Source: Pristionchus mayeri (Eukaryota > Nematoda > Chromadorea > Rhabditida > Neodiplogasteridae). Taken from it: a stretch of 64,000 nt of DNA. Positions 35,152 through 54,094 of this stretch are shown piece by piece (positions within the stretch are counted from its first letter, which is position 1; each line of letters begins with the position of its first letter). The stretch lies in assembly GCA_036245805.1 (NCBI GenBank), contig BTRK01000006.1, forward strand, positions 31,252,901 through 31,316,900, in the 5' to 3' direction. The notes under the pieces are model-generated. The model worked only from the letters and a program-made list of their open reading frames with translations, was not told the DNA's origin and searched no databases. Both the position numbers and the translations under genes were made by a program.

Positions 35152-37613
35152 CGTCTTCTGAGAGATTGCATGAAAACGGACCCCCTGCGGCACTAGGAGC
35201 CGAAAGTTTGAGCAATATCCACGATATATTTATGTCAGCGTATATTGGGGATGAGAAAACTTTTGATGTTGGCATTTTTACTCAGAACCGGTTTTTAGGG
35301 ATTTTCCGGTTTTGCGTCCGGATCTAGTGTATTTCAGCTCCCAGATGAGCTAGGATGACGACATTGGGCTCAAAATGTGCGGAAAATTATTTCAAACAAC
35401 TTTTATGTTTTCGTCGAAAATTAAAAACCACATCTTCATATTGTAATTTTCCAGAAAATGTCAACGAAATCAGATAATAAATTCTACTGGCTCGGGAACC
35501 CCCTTGTTACCCAATTTTTCTTTTCAATTTATGAATCCTCGATGGCGATATAGTATAGGAAAAAATACTATTTAAACTTTGCGTTGTGGCTTTTTGAGTT
35601 CTGATGCCCGGAAGTCGATTAAGTAAGCTATGTGGTGATATAGGCATTGCGAAATTAGGCATTATTGGACTATATTTCTTGCATTTTGATGAATTATCAA
35701 CGTTTTGAGATGGAAGGCAACCATTCATGCTGAAAAGACCGGATTTAAACTCATTTCTGAAAAGTCGATTTTTTCGAGTCCGAAAAATCGAAAAATCTCA
35801 AACTTTGAAAATTGCTGATTTTCATGACAAAATCAACTTCACTGACAAAATTAATTATTTCAAAGCCTATATCACCAATAAAATTGACCGGTTTGCTGAT
35901 TTACAGGTTTTTGAAAATGGCATGGGATGAGTTGCTGATAGGGACGGCAGCTCAAATTTTTGAGTACGGAATATTGGTTGCCTCCTTCCGACGCTTTTGC
36001 TTTCAAACTACCGTACCTTTCAAGCCAAATTCTTTCAATATTTTAAAACATTAAAAAAAAATATTTAATGTGATATTTGAAGTATTTTATTGATTGGAAT
36101 GAATATAAATATATAATGAAACTGCGATAAGCATGGCAAGAAGATGCATGCTGTAGAAATGAAGGCGCACGAAGCGATCGAAAATATGCATGCTTTCAGA
36201 ATTAAGTGTTGAGGGTTCATTTCCTCAGTTTGAGTAGATTATCATTCACAAAAAATTGTTTTCACAATAAAAATAAATAAAAATATTAAATGTTAGAGGA
36301 TGAGGCCGTCAAAGTTGAGCATTTTACCGTTGTGAAAATGCATTTTTTTCGTTTTCTTGAAGGGCGACATTAGTATGTTCGAGATTTTGTGATATTTGGT
36401 CCATCATCCCATCACGCATGCTCTGCAAAAAAACCAGAAATATACTAATGTCGCCCTGCGTGGAAATGAATTTTAAAGTTCCCGCTATCGTAACCAAGTG
36501 ATTCTGAAGTTCTACCAATATTAAACCTTTTTTTCCATTTTTAAGCGATGTTTTATTGCTGTCGGAGTACCGTTAACATGAGAAAAAAATTATTGAACCC
36601 CGTTCATAAAGTTTTACAACGCAACCGAATTTCAGTTTGCGATAATTTTAGTAAAAAACGTGACTTGCGATGTGCTCCACTTGGACTGAAAGCGTCGGCC
36701 TTATGCTTGTCATTCGTTAATGTTTTTCTAATTAATTAAACATTTTTTTACAAAACTAAAGTGAAAAGTCGGAATGGGGCAGGCATAGCTTTCAGTTGTG
36801 TACCATTCTGTGAATTGTTTTGCTCATTCGTAAACACCGTTGCCATCCCTAGTTGCTGAACCATATTTATCTTACGAAAATATCGCTTGTTTCGGCGCGA
36901 AATGATCTATTTTATGGAAAATTCGATCAGTTGTATTAAAATATTGCATCAACGAAGAAAAAATAAAACTTCGAAAATTTTCGATTTTCGTGGGTCGGAA
37001 AAATCGACTTTTCAGAAATGGCTTTACATCCGGTCTTTTCAGCATTAATGATTGTATTTCATCTCAAAACGTTGATAATTCATCAAAACACAAGAAATAT
37101 AGTCGAATAATGACCAATTTCGCAATGCCTATATCACCACATAGCTCACTTTATCGAATTCCGGGCAACAGAACTCAAAAAGCCACAACGCAAAGTTTAC
37201 ATAGTATTTTTTGCTAGACTATATCGACTTCGAGGATTCATAATATGAAAAGAAAAATTGGGTAACAGGGGGGTTCCGGAGCCAGTAGAATTTATTATCT
37301 GATTTCGAAGATGTTTTCTGGAAAATTACAATGTGAAGATGTGGTTTTCCAGTTTCGACGAAAACATAAAAGTTGTTTGAAATAATTTTCCGCACATTTT
37401 GAGCCCAATGCCACCACCTTAGCTCATCTGGGAGCTGAAATACACTAGATCCGGACGCAAAACCGGAAAATCCCTAAAAACCGGTTCTGAGTAAAAATGC
37501 CAACATCAAAAGTTTTCTCATCCCCAATATACGCTGACATAAATATATCGTGGATATAGCTCAAACTTTCGGGTCCTAGTGCCTAGTGGTCATGCAATCT
37601 CTCAGAAGACTCG
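35152..37613. mobile_element. 2.5-kb palindromic element
   Basis: Arms of roughly 600-700 bases: cttctgagagattgcatg near 35155 pairs with catgcaatctctcagaag near 37595. The arms continue through gaaagtttgagc, acgctgacataaatatatcg and a ccggttttgcgtccgg block. The middle third (about 35830-36930) is mostly unpaired. Its own short inverted pair lies near 36360-36460 (cgacattagtat and atactaatgtcg). No transposase frame is seen. Confidence 0.8.
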
Positions 37614-38349
37614 TGATAAGCAAGCGATGTGGAGATCTCATATTCGAGGCGAGTGAAAGACGGAGGCCGGCTTTTCTCCTCGAATAAACTCTCTCCGTTC
37701 TGAGGTAGTGAAAGTGAATGGCCACTGACGAGAGAGAAGGAGAGAGATGCCTGAGGCTACTCGAAGAGAACGAGAGAGCTTGGAACAATGAGCACCCCCA
37801 CTCACATCATAGATAGTTCATGAGCTGAGAGTAGACCATTATCGAAGATCGAGGACAAATCATCTGCTCATCTTGTCAGATGGAAAATATTGAATAGTCG
37901 TGATATCGATACATTAAAATGCAGAATAACAATAGTTTTATAATGAATTTGTATGCAGAGATGGGCACGAGTGGATGTAGTGGGCAAAGGAATGAAAGAT
38001 GCACTGATGAGGAAAAGAAAATGAAGCGAAGAAGCCCTTTGAAGACACTCAGTTGAAGAGGATACAAAAACGAGCATAAGAGACTAAATGAGTAGTTATA
38101 ATGCGTGGAACGCTCAAGGTCATGAGCACTAACATGACCTGAGGAGGGGAGTGCGAGTTTAAACTTGAGGCGAGATAAAGGAAAATAGTGTCATTGGAAT
38201 CAGCTCGTTGAGAGTATAACCCCATAGTGCTAGTTTAGCTGCCCAGTAATTCGTGCGAACCTTTTTTTTAAAAAGATTATTACCCTATTATTGTAAATCA
38301 CGTTACAAAGCGAATGTCTGCAAAAGTACGTAAGTTTATCCATAATTTA
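37614..38349. other. intergenic, no gene seen
   Basis: Minus-strand open frames near 37580-38070 are Ser/Leu-rich with no splice support. Confidence 0.4.
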
Positions 38350-38877
38350 CAGTCCGGTCAGATCCCTACATGAAAACGGGACTCCCCGGGAGTCCCCGGA
38401 TGTCCCCCCGTGTCCCCCGCCATTTTGCGGCTCGGGCAGAGAAAGAACTAATTCGAATTTTTGGTTTTCAGACTCAGTAGGTCCTTCCCCATCGATTGGC
38501 ATATAATTCATAAATTAATAAATTTGCGATAAATCGTAGTTTAATTTTGAAAATCAAGGATAATTAATCGGAAACGAAGAACTACGGTAGATAATTTGCA
38601 CATTCTCCGGTCCGGCTCTGGGTCCATCTAGCTAACTACCGTACTTCTTCGTTTCCGAGTAATTATCATTGATTTTCAAAATTAAATTACTATTTATCGC
38701 AAATTTATGAATTTATGAATTATATGCCAATCGATCGGAAAGGACCTCCTGAGTATGAAAACCAAAAATTCGAATTAGTTCTTTCTCTGCCCGAGCCGCA
38801 AAATAGCGGGGGGACACGGGGGGACATCCGGGGACTCCCGGGGAGTCCCGTTTTCATGTAGGGATCTGACCGGACTG
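38350..38877. mobile_element. 528-base palindromic MITE with TA/CAGT ends, copy 2
   Basis: Same ends, length and arms as 29554-30081, with TA on each side. The central non-palindromic text (gagccggaccggagaatg in copy 1) is inverted here, so the copies are in opposite orientation about 8.8 kb apart. Confidence 0.9.
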
Positions 38878-38948
38878 TATTACTTAATCTGTCCTTAAAT
38901 GGTGAAATCAGCAAAAGCAATGTGTCTTATTATGGGATTCGTGAGTCA

Positions 38949-41900
38949 TCAGTCTTTCATCGTCGTCTTCAATTTGTCTCTCAGGATATATCGAGCATAC
39001 GGGAAGGGAGAAGCTGGAAGGGTTGAGGTATGTCTCATGAGGACCACTCAATATGGGAGCGCATTCAGTCAGTCATTGGTTGTACCTGGAAAAGGCGAAG
39101 GAGCAGGGGCAGCGTACGAACCTCCAGAACGAGCACCGAGAAGGAATTGGGCCATTTCTGAATGGGAGAGATCGATTGAAACGTTCGCATTTCATCACTC
39201 TCAATATTGTATGAATTCACTGATGAATTTACTGATAAACAAGTTTAATTATCGTAATTATTAATTAACTTCAATAGGGTTAAATCTCTGTTATGGTAAT
39301 ATGTAGATAGTTTTCTGAAGAATTCGATAAGTTGTACATTATCGTAAGTGCCTGTTAGAAAAAAGATATGGGCACAATATATGGTAAAAGGGAGCAGACG
39401 TCTATAGTAGATCATCTGCTGGTAGAGTGCCATCGGGTTCATCATCGACGAGGGATCCGCACCCCCGAACATACCTCCTGCAAACAATTCATAGACATTA
39501 GATATGATTCTCGAATGTGAACAAAAATCTACTGCAGAAGCAAAATAATCCCTCGGCATGACCTTCATCATATTCCGAAAGTCTGGAGGCCCCAGCCCTC
39601 ACGAAAACTAAAATTCAATTTTTTTCTCTATTGTTTAGGATTGTTGTGAATCTCTCGTGAGAGCACTGATATTTGACATTTTGTTTATATCAGTGCATTC
39701 GTCTAAGAATCGCACAATTTTCGAGAAAACCGGTACAGTAAAAATAACCACATTGAGATTTTCAGAGTTTATGATAGATATGGGCACCCTCTTTCGATTT
39801 GTGTACTTGTCATGTTTCAGAATGTTTAATTTGCATAATAACGCATGCTCAAATTTAAGCGCAACTTTTACACTTTCATTTACAACTCATCGGAAAATTA
39901 TCCGAAAAATATGTAAACTTAGTTTTAGGCCCATCTTGATGCGGTCTATCCGAATCTGTTGTTCGTTCTTGCAAAATCGGAATTTTAAAATTTCATTATT
40001 TTTTCAGAGAATTTTTTCTCGAATACGAAAGAAAAACCTAGCTGGATGTTTGGTATGTTGTTACGGATGATGAGAACTATCCGTAAAAAAATTTCGGTCC
40101 ATTTTAGTGGTTGTATAATTGGTTTTTCATGTGACAGAAAACGTCCGTTCTGGCTTGCTCGTTTGTCAACTTCGAGTATGTTTCAATGGAAAGTATTATA
40201 GTTGAGAACGTTTTTCAATTACATAATCAATTGTCTATACAATATGCCAGTGACACATATTCGAAGTTGACAAACGAACAGGCCATACCGGACGTTTTCC
40301 GTCACATGTAAAACCAATTATACAACCACTAAAATGGACCTAAATTTTTTTATGAATAGTTCTCATCATCTGTAACAACATACCAAAAATCCAGCTAGGT
40401 TTTACGTTTCGTATTCGAGAAAAAAATCTCTGAAAAAATAATGAAATTTAAAATTCCGATTTTGCTTTGCTTCTCCTTTTTGGAATCCTCATTACTTATC
40501 TGACATTGAAACTCTTGAGAAAGTTCAACATATTTTCACCCGTCAAGTCTTTTATCGTTGCTTCCCCTCTCCTTCCTATCCTCTTTCTCTACCCTCCTAC
40601 CCTGATCGTTTGAAACTTCTTGGCCTGCGCCCGCTTACTGAGAGGAGAGTCATAGGTGATATTTGTATGACTCATATGATTATGACTGGATCCACTATTA
40701 TTCCCCGTTCGTCATTCTATGTATACAAACCTCAACGAGACCAGCGAGATCGAACATCAACATTTGGTATCAATATCGAACTGACCACTAGCACTTCTAG
40801 ATTTCATTCCTTTCCTGTTAGAACATCCAGATGGTATTCCCAACTCCCTGAAGAAATTCGAACCGCCCCCAACATACGAGTATTCAAGCGCCGATTACTG
40901 AACCACCCCTTAATCGCCATACTCTCTCACACTGAATAATTACTGAGAGTCAATTCCCATTTCCTTGCTATTTGATCACTCATGTACCTTACTGTTTCGT
41001 CGCGCCTCGGGCGTAGATAAATTATTATTATTAAGATGGGCCTAAAACTAAGTTTTCATATTTTTCGGATAATTTTCCGATGAGTTGTAAATGAAAGAGT
41101 GAAAATTGTGCTCATATTTGAGCATGCGTAATTATGCAAAATAGACATTCTGAGACATGACAAGTACAGAAATCGAAAGATGATACCCATAGCTATCATA
41201 AACTCGAAAAATCTCAATGTGCCTATTTTTGCTGTGCCGGCAGATGTGCGATTCTTAGGCGAACGCACTGATATAATATCAATAGGATGCAAATAACGGC
41301 GTAGTTACCTGGAGACGTTCCTCCCATTACGATGGGAGTTGCTCCCCCTCCGTATATCGGAGACCCCCCGAAGCCACCCATGAAGGGATTGCCTGAGCGA
41401 AATGGGGGTACTGCTACTCTTTTAATATTCGAGTAATTGCTAATTTATAATTAGATCCTTAATAACCTGGAGCTGCGAAGGGAGAAGGGGCAGCTTCTAC
41501 GAAGGGAGAATATCCACCGAAGCCACCCAAGGAAGCTGCGATAACAGTGGTTGCTAATCATCCTAGATATAAGCGATATGAAGGAATTTGTAAGAATGCA
41601 ATGGAAGCACGCCCTTTCGTCGTGGCTAGTGGTTGTATGAAGAATGGCGAGAGTGGATTAGATGTAGTGAGAGTGGCTCACCCCCGTACATCCCTCCGTT
41701 TCCATCGATCGATCTTGTCGATACCGTAAGCGGATTGTTGGAGTCGAAGGAGAAGACTCCTTGCTGAGTGGTACTGCCGGACGGACTGGGAGGAGTTCGG
41801 TGGGTCGGATGATGGGTTAGACTAAGGATCGAAGATCAGGCTAGGAATAGCAACTGCAATTTCCACCTCCCATTCCAGATAAACACCTAGCATAAAGAAA

Positions 41901-42728
41901 TATAATGTGTTTTCCTTAGTTGCAAAGTCGTCTTGTTTTCACATTCGAAGGTTAAGTGGTGCTTATGTGGTAATTTTACGAATAAAAGCAGAGTCACCCC
42001 CCCCCCCCCCCCCCCCTGCCTCCCCCTTCAAAGATGGAGCGATGGTCACAGAGAAGAGTTTGAGCATGCGTTTATCCCTTTCATAATGAATATTTTTTCC
42101 TTCAATTTTGGTTACTATTACTTCATCAAGGACAATCGATCTACATAATCTGTGTGTCAAAATATTGATTGTGACCTGTATCCTCCTCTTCCCCCATGAC
42201 ACAGCTCTCTCGTCGGATCGAGATGGGGAATAAGGAAATGAGAAATGAGAGGAGTGGAAGAAAGAGACACCTACAAGGACCCCTCACAAGGATACACCTC
42301 AAAATTATTATTTTTAAATGCAGATTATGCATTTTGATAACCATTCATTCTGAAGACATAAGGCATAATATAAGACAGCAGCCTGAAACACACTGATGTC
42401 TCTCGCGGAGACGCCGCACCCCAAATATTAGGAGGGACTGGACTCCGCCGTAGTGTATTTTTAAATCTCCATTTTTCGGTTAGTGTACATAGGTATGACA
42501 TAGTGGAACTTCTTTGCAAAGCCGAAATGGACTGACGGTATGAAGAATGTTGCATCTCCAGTTGAAGTCTTCTCCAACGTCGTCGTCGTTGATGCTCCAG
42601 AAGAGGCAGCTATCGATGAGGGAACAGTCTGTCCCACCTTCTCCCGAATCACTCTGTCACTACCAACTACCTTAAGGGAGTTGCTAACGCATCAATTCGA
42701 ACTAGCACATATATACACATATATGCAC

Positions 42729-42825
<97 letters not shown>

Positions 42826-42867
42826 TAATACCGGGATAGTGAGGAATAGCAGCAGTGCTTTCATCAT
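38949..42867 (-). CDS. secreted Gly/Ala/Pro-rich protein with signal peptide
   Basis: Minus-strand exons: 42832-42867, 42533-42670, 41867-41886 (tentative), 41682-41821, 41467-41535, 41309-41392, 39400-39477, 39086-39157 and 38949-39013, about 233 residues. Phases agree throughout if the 20-base exon is included. MMKALLLFLTIP at the start is a signal peptide. A Ser/Thr-rich stretch (IAASSGASTTTTLEK) follows, then repeated glycine modules (GGFGGYSPF, GGFGGSPIYGGG, GGMFGGADPSS), then MALYQQMIYYRQMAQFL and a short basic tail. The repeats resemble extracellular matrix or cuticle-associated low-complexity proteins, but no family is assigned. Intron 1 carries a compound microsatellite, and a later intron carries the palindrome and LINE fragment at 39688-41276. 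Confidence 0.65.
39688..41276. mobile_element. palindromic element with TATCAGTGC ends, disrupted by a LINE fragment
   Basis: The terminal sequence TATCAGTGC(A/G)TTCGTCTAAG is shared with 30189-31696. The arms pair from both sides (tttagaatgtttaatttgc, and aaacttagttttaggcccatc) to a centre near 40200-40240. In the right arm the LINE fragment 40469-41034 replaces about 40 bases that the left arm still shows. The whole element lies in an intron of the secreted Gly-rich gene. Confidence 0.85.
40469..41034 (+). pseudogene. 5'-truncated LINE fragment, copy 2
   Basis: In-frame C-terminal LINE coding sequence runs from about 40481 to 40939 (WNPHYLSDIETLEKVQ, SFYVYKPQRD, RWYSQLPEEIRTAPN) without a stop. 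The same CGCCTCGGGCGTAGATAAA plus ATT tail as copy 1 follows. It starts at the codon where copy 1 reads FWNPHYLSD, so the reverse-transcriptase domain is gone. Confidence 0.9.
42714..42826. repeat. compound microsatellite (CA)n(TA)n(GA)n
   Basis: About 11 AC units, then about 22 AT units, then about 10 AG units, preceded by short imperfect repeats of catatatgcaca. It lies in intron 1 of the secreted Gly-rich gene, directly beside the exon that encodes the signal peptide. Confidence 0.95.
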
Positions 42868-44199
42868 GGTAATTGGTATTCGGAAGGAGACTGAGTAGGT
42901 CACTTCCCTCTCGCCCTTTTATAGAGTGGCCTCTGTGTGGAACGGAGAGAGGGCATCTCTCCATCATAGAAGAGACAGAAGGAGAAAGGAAGAAGGCAGT
43001 GATCCTCCAGAGAACAACACTATTCCTCTCATCACTTCATTCTCTCTCTCTAGTCGGAACCGCGAGTGTCCGAGAATCCTGTCCCCTGTCCTTCCCCACT
43101 CGAACACGTTTCTGACCCTAAACGGGTGAACGAGAAGAGCAGTCAGTGAGAACAAGAGAGAATGCGCAGTCGAGAGATTCAGTACTTGGAGGGGATTATT
43201 ATAGTAGTTGTGATTGCTGAGAGTCGCCTTTGTTCCGTGTGGGGTCAGATTTAGGGAGAGACCAAGGGAAAAGCAAAGTGTGAGTTGCTTACTATTCGCT
43301 AAGTAGGAGGAGGGAACTAGAAGGGGAAGCGATGGGATTGGAAAGGGGAACGAGAGCACTGATTCGAGTGTATTTACGATAATTCGAACTATTCCTACTG
43401 TTCAGGATGGTCGTTACTCGATACCACCGCACAGTTCTAACTGAGATATCACGTGTTTCATTGTAGAATCACAAAGTTTCTCCACAACCCTTACATGTGG
43501 AAAATCTAACCTCCCACTCATCTATTTTCGATGGACCCTATATAGACGACCTTTGAACCCGAGAAAGAGAGGATGGTAAATCAAAAGCTTTCCTAGAAGG
43601 TCGCATCAACAATTGACTTCCCGTTTTTTTTGTTGCTTTTTTGGTGTAATCTCCGTTGACCTGAAAAGAAAACTAGTGGCACATGAATTATGTATTTTGA
43701 AGAGGTTTTTAAGATAAGAATGTGTACGACTCAATTGCTAACTCGTTACCGAAAATTATGCTTGATGGAAGATCTTCCGGAAGATCGAATCCAAAACTAG
43801 AATATAGATCGATTACGGTCCGTAATTAATCGAACTTCAGGAGCTTATTGATTCGACCTTTCGTCTAACTATTCAGTATTGTTACTGCGAGTTTTAGTTT
43901 CCTTTTTGGCAGTTTTGGACATTCGTCAGTTTTTGCCACAAAAAAAATAAACCGAAAAAATGTATGGCACCGATCCGTTTAAAACCCCACATCATGTTTC
44001 GTTGTGCGTAACCTTGAATACAGTAATCTCCACAAATTTCTGCAAAAACCACGTTTTTTTCTCGTTACCATTGTTTGTCTTTGTTCTTGCTGCTAATCAT
44101 GCATTTCGCGTGTTTTTGCTGTTGCCCACCACAATCGATCACCTCTCATCTACTTCAGCTGTCTACCGAGTCTGAAATCCAGTTCATCGAGTGGTGATT
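42868..44199. promoter_or_regulatory. region between divergent genes
   Basis: Separates the start of the secreted protein (minus) from ALG5 (plus) by about 1.3 kb, so promoters of both must lie here or close by. The half next to the minus gene is GA/CT-rich. No specific site was identified. Confidence 0.35.
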
Positions 44200-46744
44200 A
44201 TGCTCGAATTCGGCTGTCTCTGCACGATTGGCTTCGTGCTCGGATTATTTGCTGTCGCAGCGCTCTTTGGGTTTGGATTCCGGCAACTTTGTTGACTATT
44301 TTGTGAAGATGTTCAGACTTTCTGCGCTGACGCCATGGAAGCGCCGGACGCGAAAGGAGATGCTCGAACCGACGTTCGTCTATGCTCCTCACACTGATAA
44401 CCCGGTAAATACAATTTTAGTTGTTACCAGCTTATGTTTTGTTTAGACACCTTTCCACCGACTGCTCACTGAGAAGAACGAGAGGCCCTTCGCAACAGAT
44501 GCACAGGTATTTTAATGGAAACAATTATATATAAGTTCACCTTATCATGAAAGTTGCCAAACAAATTTATGTACGAGTTCATGATGGATATACTGCAGCT
44601 GTACCTTTCTGTCATCATTCCCGCGATGAACGAGGAAAAACGTCTGCCTATCATGCTGAATGAGACTCTCAGTTACCTTTCCCTCAGAAACCACCAAAAT
44701 CCCGACTTCACTTTTGAGGTTAGGTGTATGTTCTTTATTACCATAATATTATTCCCGGGATTGAAATGCTGCAAAAATGAACAGTTGTAGGTGATCATAG
44801 TTGACGATGGGAGCACAGACGACACTGCGAACACTGCTGCAGTGTACGGAAGGAGACACGAGGGATTGGTGCACGTACTGAAACTGGATGAGAACAGAGG
44901 AAAAGGTGAGTACACTACTGCACACTCCATTAAGAAAACAATACACTTTAAACACTATCTGCATGATGTTGAAGTGGCATTTCTTCTCAATGGGATTCCC
45001 CTACCTGAGATGCGAGGTAGTATCTGAATTGCGAGAGATTGGTATTGGCAGGTGGCGCTGTCCGAGTGGGTGTATTGCACGCGCGCGGTCGTCTCATCTT
45101 ATTCGCAGACGCAGATGGTGCCACCAAGTTCGAGGTTCATATTCGTCCATATTATTTATTGTTTATGCTGATGAAAATTTCATCCTAGCGTATGTAGCTT
45201 ATGATGTGTGAGTAAATTGCAGGAAATAGTTGCCTCCTTCTTAGAGAGTGCACTTGAGTATTGCAAATTTAGAGATCCCTGATATAATGAGTATCTGATT
45301 AAGGACCTCGAGAAGCTGGAGAAGAGCATGGCTCGTCTGTGTGGAGGAGATATCGACGAGACTTTCCCCGGACTGGTTGTGGGATCGAGGTGGGGATGAT
45401 GATAAAATAGCCAATTGAGATTGGTGTGATATTTGGTGACTCTCGTTGGATCAAAGCACCTCTCTCACGAGAGCATCGAGCTAGAATCTTGAAGATAGGG
45501 AATGCACAGGATATTATATCAGTTTCCAGGAAAATAGTGAATACTTGTTACGAGTGAATACTTTGATTTGGTTATATGTTCGTTTGGCGAAGAGCGAGCT
45601 GGGTCATTCAGAGATTTTTTAAAAATCTATTTATCCATGATAAACAATTTTCAAATTGGGATCTGCCAAGATCCGAACGGTTTTTGGGAGCTCCTAATTG
45701 AAGTCTACAAATTGAACGGAATTCAATAGGGCATTCTCGTGAAGTTGAAAACTGATTAGAACAGTTTTTACGATTTTGACGATGGATTAAAATGATGTGA
45801 TCATGTGATCTCGTGAGATGAGTGTATGTGGTTGAGGGCTCATCTGGAGTCTGAGGCAGTGGCCACTCGTTCCTTCTTCCGCACCATCCTCATGGTTGGA
45901 TTCCACGCTCTCGTCTGGCTCTTCGCTGTTCGCAGTGTCAAGGACACTCAATGTGGATTCAAGTTGTTCACGAGGGGAGCAGCTGCAAGGGTACGCTACT
46001 CGAGCGGAGACTATCGAGGCATTCACAAATACAATTATATATTTATTTTATGCAGCGTTTCGCGTTAGGCTAACCACAGATTGTACGATTGTGTGGTTGA
46101 TGCGTGGTAGGGATGAAATGAAGTACTTGCAGATCTTCCCCGTGCTGCACGTGGAGAGATGGGCATTCGATGTGGAGATACTCTATCTTGCAGAAATGTG
46201 GAAACTGAAAGTTGACGAGGTACGGTCACCACCAACTCAGATTCATGAGATTGTCCCTCTATGAACTCAGCTATTTTATAGAATCATAAGTTGAGCCTAA
46301 TTCTAAATTAACTTTAAAGTTACCCAACAAGGACGAAACCCTGATCTCACCCTGATCCCGTCGCGTGTACGAGAGAGTATGCAAAAGTGAGAGAGCGCGG
46401 GATTACGCTGATCATTTCCGGCTTTCCCTTGAGACTATTATTGATTTTTAGCATTTTTGAATATTCATTCTATACTAATTCAACCATCGGCTATTCGATG
46501 GAGGACAAAAAATAATGGGTCAATTTCGTCCTTGTTGGGTAACTATAATAAGGCAATTGAAAATGGGAGGAAAAAAGTTTAGTGTATACTCAATTGTGTG
46601 ATGCAGGTAGCTGTTGTCTGGCACGAAGTGGATGGCTCGAAGATCGTTCCCTTCTGGTCGTGGCTCGAGATGGGTCGTGATCTGATCCTCATCTGGTTCA
46701 GATATACGGTGGGCATCTGGAAACCGGAAGCGAATGAGAACTGA
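44200..46744 (+). CDS. alg-5: dolichyl-phosphate beta-glucosyltransferase (ALG5)
   Basis: Ten exons: 44200-44270, 44317-44404, 44447-44506, 44554-44718, 44791-44905, 45052-45134, 45304-45389, 45837-45990, 46133-46219 and 46607-46744. They give 348 residues, close to the roughly 324 of human ALG5. An N-terminal membrane anchor (FVLGLFAVAALF) precedes a GT2 glycosyltransferase domain: LSVIIPAMNEEKRLP, IIVDDGSTDDT, the DXD motif in LILFADADGATKF, and VKDTQCGFKLFTR. The enzyme moves glucose from UDP-glucose to dolichyl phosphate at the ER for N-glycan assembly. Intron 1 is only 46 bases. The last intron holds a TTAA MITE. RPAC1 follows in the same direction about 500 bases downstream. Confidence 0.95.
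46314..46553. mobile_element. TTAA MITE in the last ALG5 intron
   Basis: Left end TTAAAGTTACCCAACAAGG, right end CCTTGTTGGGTAACT with a decayed TTAA. The interior corresponds to the element at 29251-29485 in reverse. Confidence 0.8.
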
Positions 46745-46889
46745 GTGGGCGCACTTTATCACTCGTCCTATTCTTAGCAAACATTTCTCGCCTTATTTAT
46801 GCTGTTCTCTGTTTTAGTAGATTTCGCTTGGAATTGTTACATGTTAGAAAAAATTGGAAGTGATATTCAAGCATGAGTGTTGTGCCTTA

Positions 46890-47247
46890 AATAAAATCCC
46901 AAAATTTCGACAAGCTTTAATCATGACCAGAAGTTCATTGGGATTCAACTGGAATCGTATAGAGTATCGATTTACCTGTTGTACAATTTGTATTTATTCG
47001 TTTTTTCTTCACTATAATACAAAATCAGAAGGGTTAACTTAATTTTTGCTTTGGCTAGATTCTGGTCAGCTTTGCAGACGTTAACTTGTTACTATAAAGT
47101 ATTGTATGTTGAGTTGTTTGTCTATGACTGCTTCGTGTGTCGATGCCACTATTATACCTTCTGCACACGATCTATTTCATGGTAGACGTTGATTGAGCAC
47201 ATTCGGAAGATCGTCCTTCTCGGTTCTTCTTTCTAATTGTTTTCAGG
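46890..47247 (+). promoter_or_regulatory. ALG5 poly(A) signal and candidate trans-splice acceptor for RPAC1
   Basis: AATAAA at 46890-46895 lies 146 bases after the ALG5 stop. A strong acceptor (aattgttttcag) ends at 47246, one base before the RPAC1 ATG. The distance from poly(A) signal to acceptor, about 350 bases, is in the range of nematode operons using spliced-leader trans-splicing. An ordinary 5' untranslated exon further upstream cannot be excluded. Confidence 0.5.
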
Positions 47248-53747
<6,500 letters not shown>

Positions 53748-54094
53748 ACTCGCTGGCATAGCGTACTCCTCACAATTCCGTTACCGTATACCTACGTTAT
53801 TGTTAAAGTTTCCTCACTGTTTTTTTCACTTCACTCCCCCGCACACATGTTTGCATGTTCACGTTGTTACTAAATTGTTCTGTTATAATGAGAAGATGTT
53901 TTTTGCTCATCCTGTGAAGAATAATCGCAGTGGAAATTACACAGAAAGGGAGAACAACTAGACCTTCGTGAAATATGTTAGGTTGTCGATCGAAGGACCA
54001 CTAAATATGGAAGGGTGAGACGAGAAGATCTTTGAAAGGTCCGTTATTTCATTGAGTGTCATTGTCTAGAGGTTAGCTACGCACGAAACTAATA
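53748..54094. other. 3' flank of RPAC1
   Basis: Non-coding sequence between the RPAC1 stop and a mariner-type element. Nothing else is seen. Confidence 0.5.

Noticed and set aside
42667..42967. Frames rich in Leu-Ser-Leu and Ile-Tyr repeats
   Set aside because: They read through the CA/TA/GA microsatellite. Only the MMKALLLFLTIP part belongs to a real exon.
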